The notes under the pieces: model-generated | Seen by the model: the letters and a program-made list of their open reading frames with translations, nothing else | The model's database searches: none | What the model was told of the DNA's origin: nothing | Program-made: the position numbers and the translations under genes | Assembly (NCBI GenBank): GCA_902537945.1 | Contig: CACBDG010000006.1 | Location: 35,273-99,272, forward strand | Source: an uncultured SAR116 cluster alpha proteobacterium | Lineage (GTDB): Bacteria > Pseudomonadota > Alphaproteobacteria > Puniceispirillales > Marisalimonadaceae | DNA: 64,000 nucleotides | Direction: 5' to 3' | In this document: positions 62,996 through 64,000 of the stretch, piece after piece | How the letters are laid out: every line of letters begins with the position of its first letter | How positions within the stretch are numbered: the stretch's first letter is position 1

Positions 62996-64000
62996 ATGCA
63001 ATTAGCTGATAACCCAATCACAAAAATTATATTAGAAAAGTTAAAAAACAAAGATTTTCGAAACTTAAATCATCTTATTTTTGATGAAAAAAGATCTTCT
63101 GAATTCCAATATGAACTTCAAGATTTAAAAATTGATATTACAAGGCAATCCCTTGATAAAGAGATAAAGGAAGATTTGATAAATCTTGCTAAAGAAACTA
63201 AAATTAAAAAAAAAATAAGTGAACTTATTTCAGGTGTAAAAGTAAACTTATCTGAAAATCGTTCTGTTGATCATTTTAGTCTAAGAAAAGAAGAACGTTT
63301 CAAAACACAAGAATGGAAGAAACTTCGAAATTTTGTTCAAAATATTTCAAGCAAAAATAATTTTAAACATATTGTGAACATTGGCATTGGTGGATCTGAC
63401 TTAGGACCTTTAATGGTTAACAAAGCATTGAAAAGTTTTTATAAAGTTCCTGATATTTTATATGTATCCAATATTGACCCAACCAAGATCTCTGAAATAT
63501 TTATAAAATGTAATCCCAAAGAAACTCTATTTATAGTTACATCTAAAAGCTTCAGTACACTTGAAACTCTTGAAAACGCAAAGATTGTGGCAGAATGGTT
63601 ATCCAAACATAAAGTTTCTTTAAATTATTCTATGGTTGCGGTTACATCAGTGAGAAAAAAAGCATTAGATTGGGGATTTAAAGATTCAAACATCTTTGAA
63701 ATATCAGAAAATGTTGGAGGACGTTACTCTCTTTGGTCATCAGTAGGTATGTCAATATTTATTGGTTTAGGGGAAGATAATTATAAAAATTTTCTTCTTG
63801 GGGCAAGGACAATGGATGAGCATTTCATAAATGAAGAAGTTGAAAATAATATTCCGATTATCCTTGCTTTACTGAGAATATGGAACCGAAATTTTTTAAA
63901 TAGAAATAATCATTGCATAGTTCCTTATACTGACAATCTTTCTAAATTCCCTGCATGGGCGCAACAATTAGAAATGGAAAGCAATGGGAAAGGTGTTGAT
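62996..64000 (+). CDS. pgi: Glucose-6-phosphate isomerase (partial, cut by window edge)
   Basis: Pgi interconverts glucose-6-phosphate and fructose-6-phosphate. The first 335 codons are in the window; the frame runs open into the right edge. Seen: NIGIGGSDLGPLMV (sugar-phosphate loop, about residues 128-141), a TSKSFSTLET stretch, the family signature GGRYSLWSSVG, and at the edge QQLEMESNGKGV, containing the active-site Glu. The ATG at 62996 is the first in-frame start after a stop at 62981-62983. The remaining C-terminal third lies outside. Confidence 0.96.
   Translation, partial: MQLADNPITKIILEKLKNKDFRNLNHLIFDEKRSSEFQYELQDLKIDITRQSLDKEIKEDLINLAKETKIKKKISELISGVKVNLSENRSVDHFSLRKEERFKTQEWKKLRNFVQNISSKNNFKHIVNIGIGGSDLGPLMVNKALKSFYKVPDILYVSNIDPTKISEIFIKCNPKETLFIVTSKSFSTLETLENAKIVAEWLSKHKVSLNYSMVAVTSVRKKALDWGFKDSNIFEISENVGGRYSLWSSVGMSIFIGLGEDNYKNFLLGARTMDEHFINEEVENNIPIILALLRIWNRNFLNRNNHCIVPYTDNLSKFPAWAQQLEMESNGKGVD

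Noticed and set aside
1..64000. tRNA genes, CRISPR arrays, insertion sequences or prophage genes
   Set aside because: Reading the intergenic gaps showed no cloverleaf-like GC-rich 75-mers, no regularly spaced repeats and no transposase, integrase or phage motifs. A tRNAscan and CRISPR search would confirm.

Overview
The window looks like chromosomal DNA of an AT-rich, streamlined alphaproteobacterium, most likely a free-living marine lineage of the SAR11, HIMB59/AEGEAN-169 or low-GC SAR116 type. I cannot choose between these from the sequence alone. The reasons are: very low GC throughout; almost no intergenic space (many neighbours overlap or lie within 20 bp); several gene orders typical of Alphaproteobacteria (amiC-mrcA-prfB beside rne; dsbA-aroQ-accB-accC-aat-DUF2155-mlaD; clpS-clpA near dacA; xseB-ispA-dxs-tlyA; helicase-S4-fdxA-carD; a complete ccmABCDEFGHI cluster); and a GTTC-N7-GTTC box upstream of umuDC, the alphaproteobacterial LexA type. 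Stop codons are TAA, TAG and occasionally TGA, so the code is standard. I see no tRNA, rRNA, CRISPR array, insertion sequence or prophage gene. Both ends cut a gene: a cysteine desulfurase on the left and pgi on the right.

Layout. 1-1115: sulfur and Fe-S supply (cysteine desulfurase, cysE), divergent from an alpha/beta hydrolase and tyrS. 3261-11857: an AsmA-like envelope protein, a peroxiredoxin, prfB, and the peptidoglycan genes mrcA and amiC. 12269-19457: a forward run of rne, an M48 protease, dsbA, aroQ, accB, accC and aat. 19361-20263: DUF2155 and mlaD on the other strand. 20264-20675: a long control region in front of nrdJ, with two NrdR-like boxes 31 bp apart and two perfect DnaA boxes. 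20676-28648: nrdJ, ridA, a FemAB-like protein, clpA and clpS. 28852-33603: dacA, the SOS-type umuDC pair, a small membrane protein and an M20 amidohydrolase. 33764-38322: MFS transporter, pdxH, a glycine-zipper protein, fabI, aroC. 38336-47470: a long reverse block of isoprenoid genes (tlyA, dxs, ispA, xseB), a prolyl aminopeptidase, carD, fdxA, an S4 protein and a SUV3-like helicase. 47619-52199: four enzymes of unassigned pathway (catalytically degenerate SDR, ThDP enzyme, 3-hydroxyisobutyrate-dehydrogenase-like protein, CoA-transferase). 52355-59270: the full System I cytochrome c maturation cluster. 59272-64000: yciB, dusA, metY, a PCu(A)C copper chaperone and pgi.

How the genes work together. 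Aat, ClpS and ClpA are the three dedicated parts of the bacterial Leu/N-degron pathway. The ccm cluster, the DsbA-like protein and the PCu(A)C chaperone all serve periplasmic cytochrome and oxidase assembly. AccBC and FabI feed fatty-acid synthesis; AroQ and AroC are two shikimate steps; Dxs and IspA supply isoprenoids. MrcA, AmiC and DacA build and trim peptidoglycan.

I found no cassette that looks like a wholly new defence or mobile system. The most interesting signals are regulatory and structural: the NrdR/DnaA arrangement in front of nrdJ, the SOS box that also corrects the umuD start, an HTH-like insertion in the transpeptidase domain of the class A PBP, and the SDR/ThDP/CoA-transferase island.
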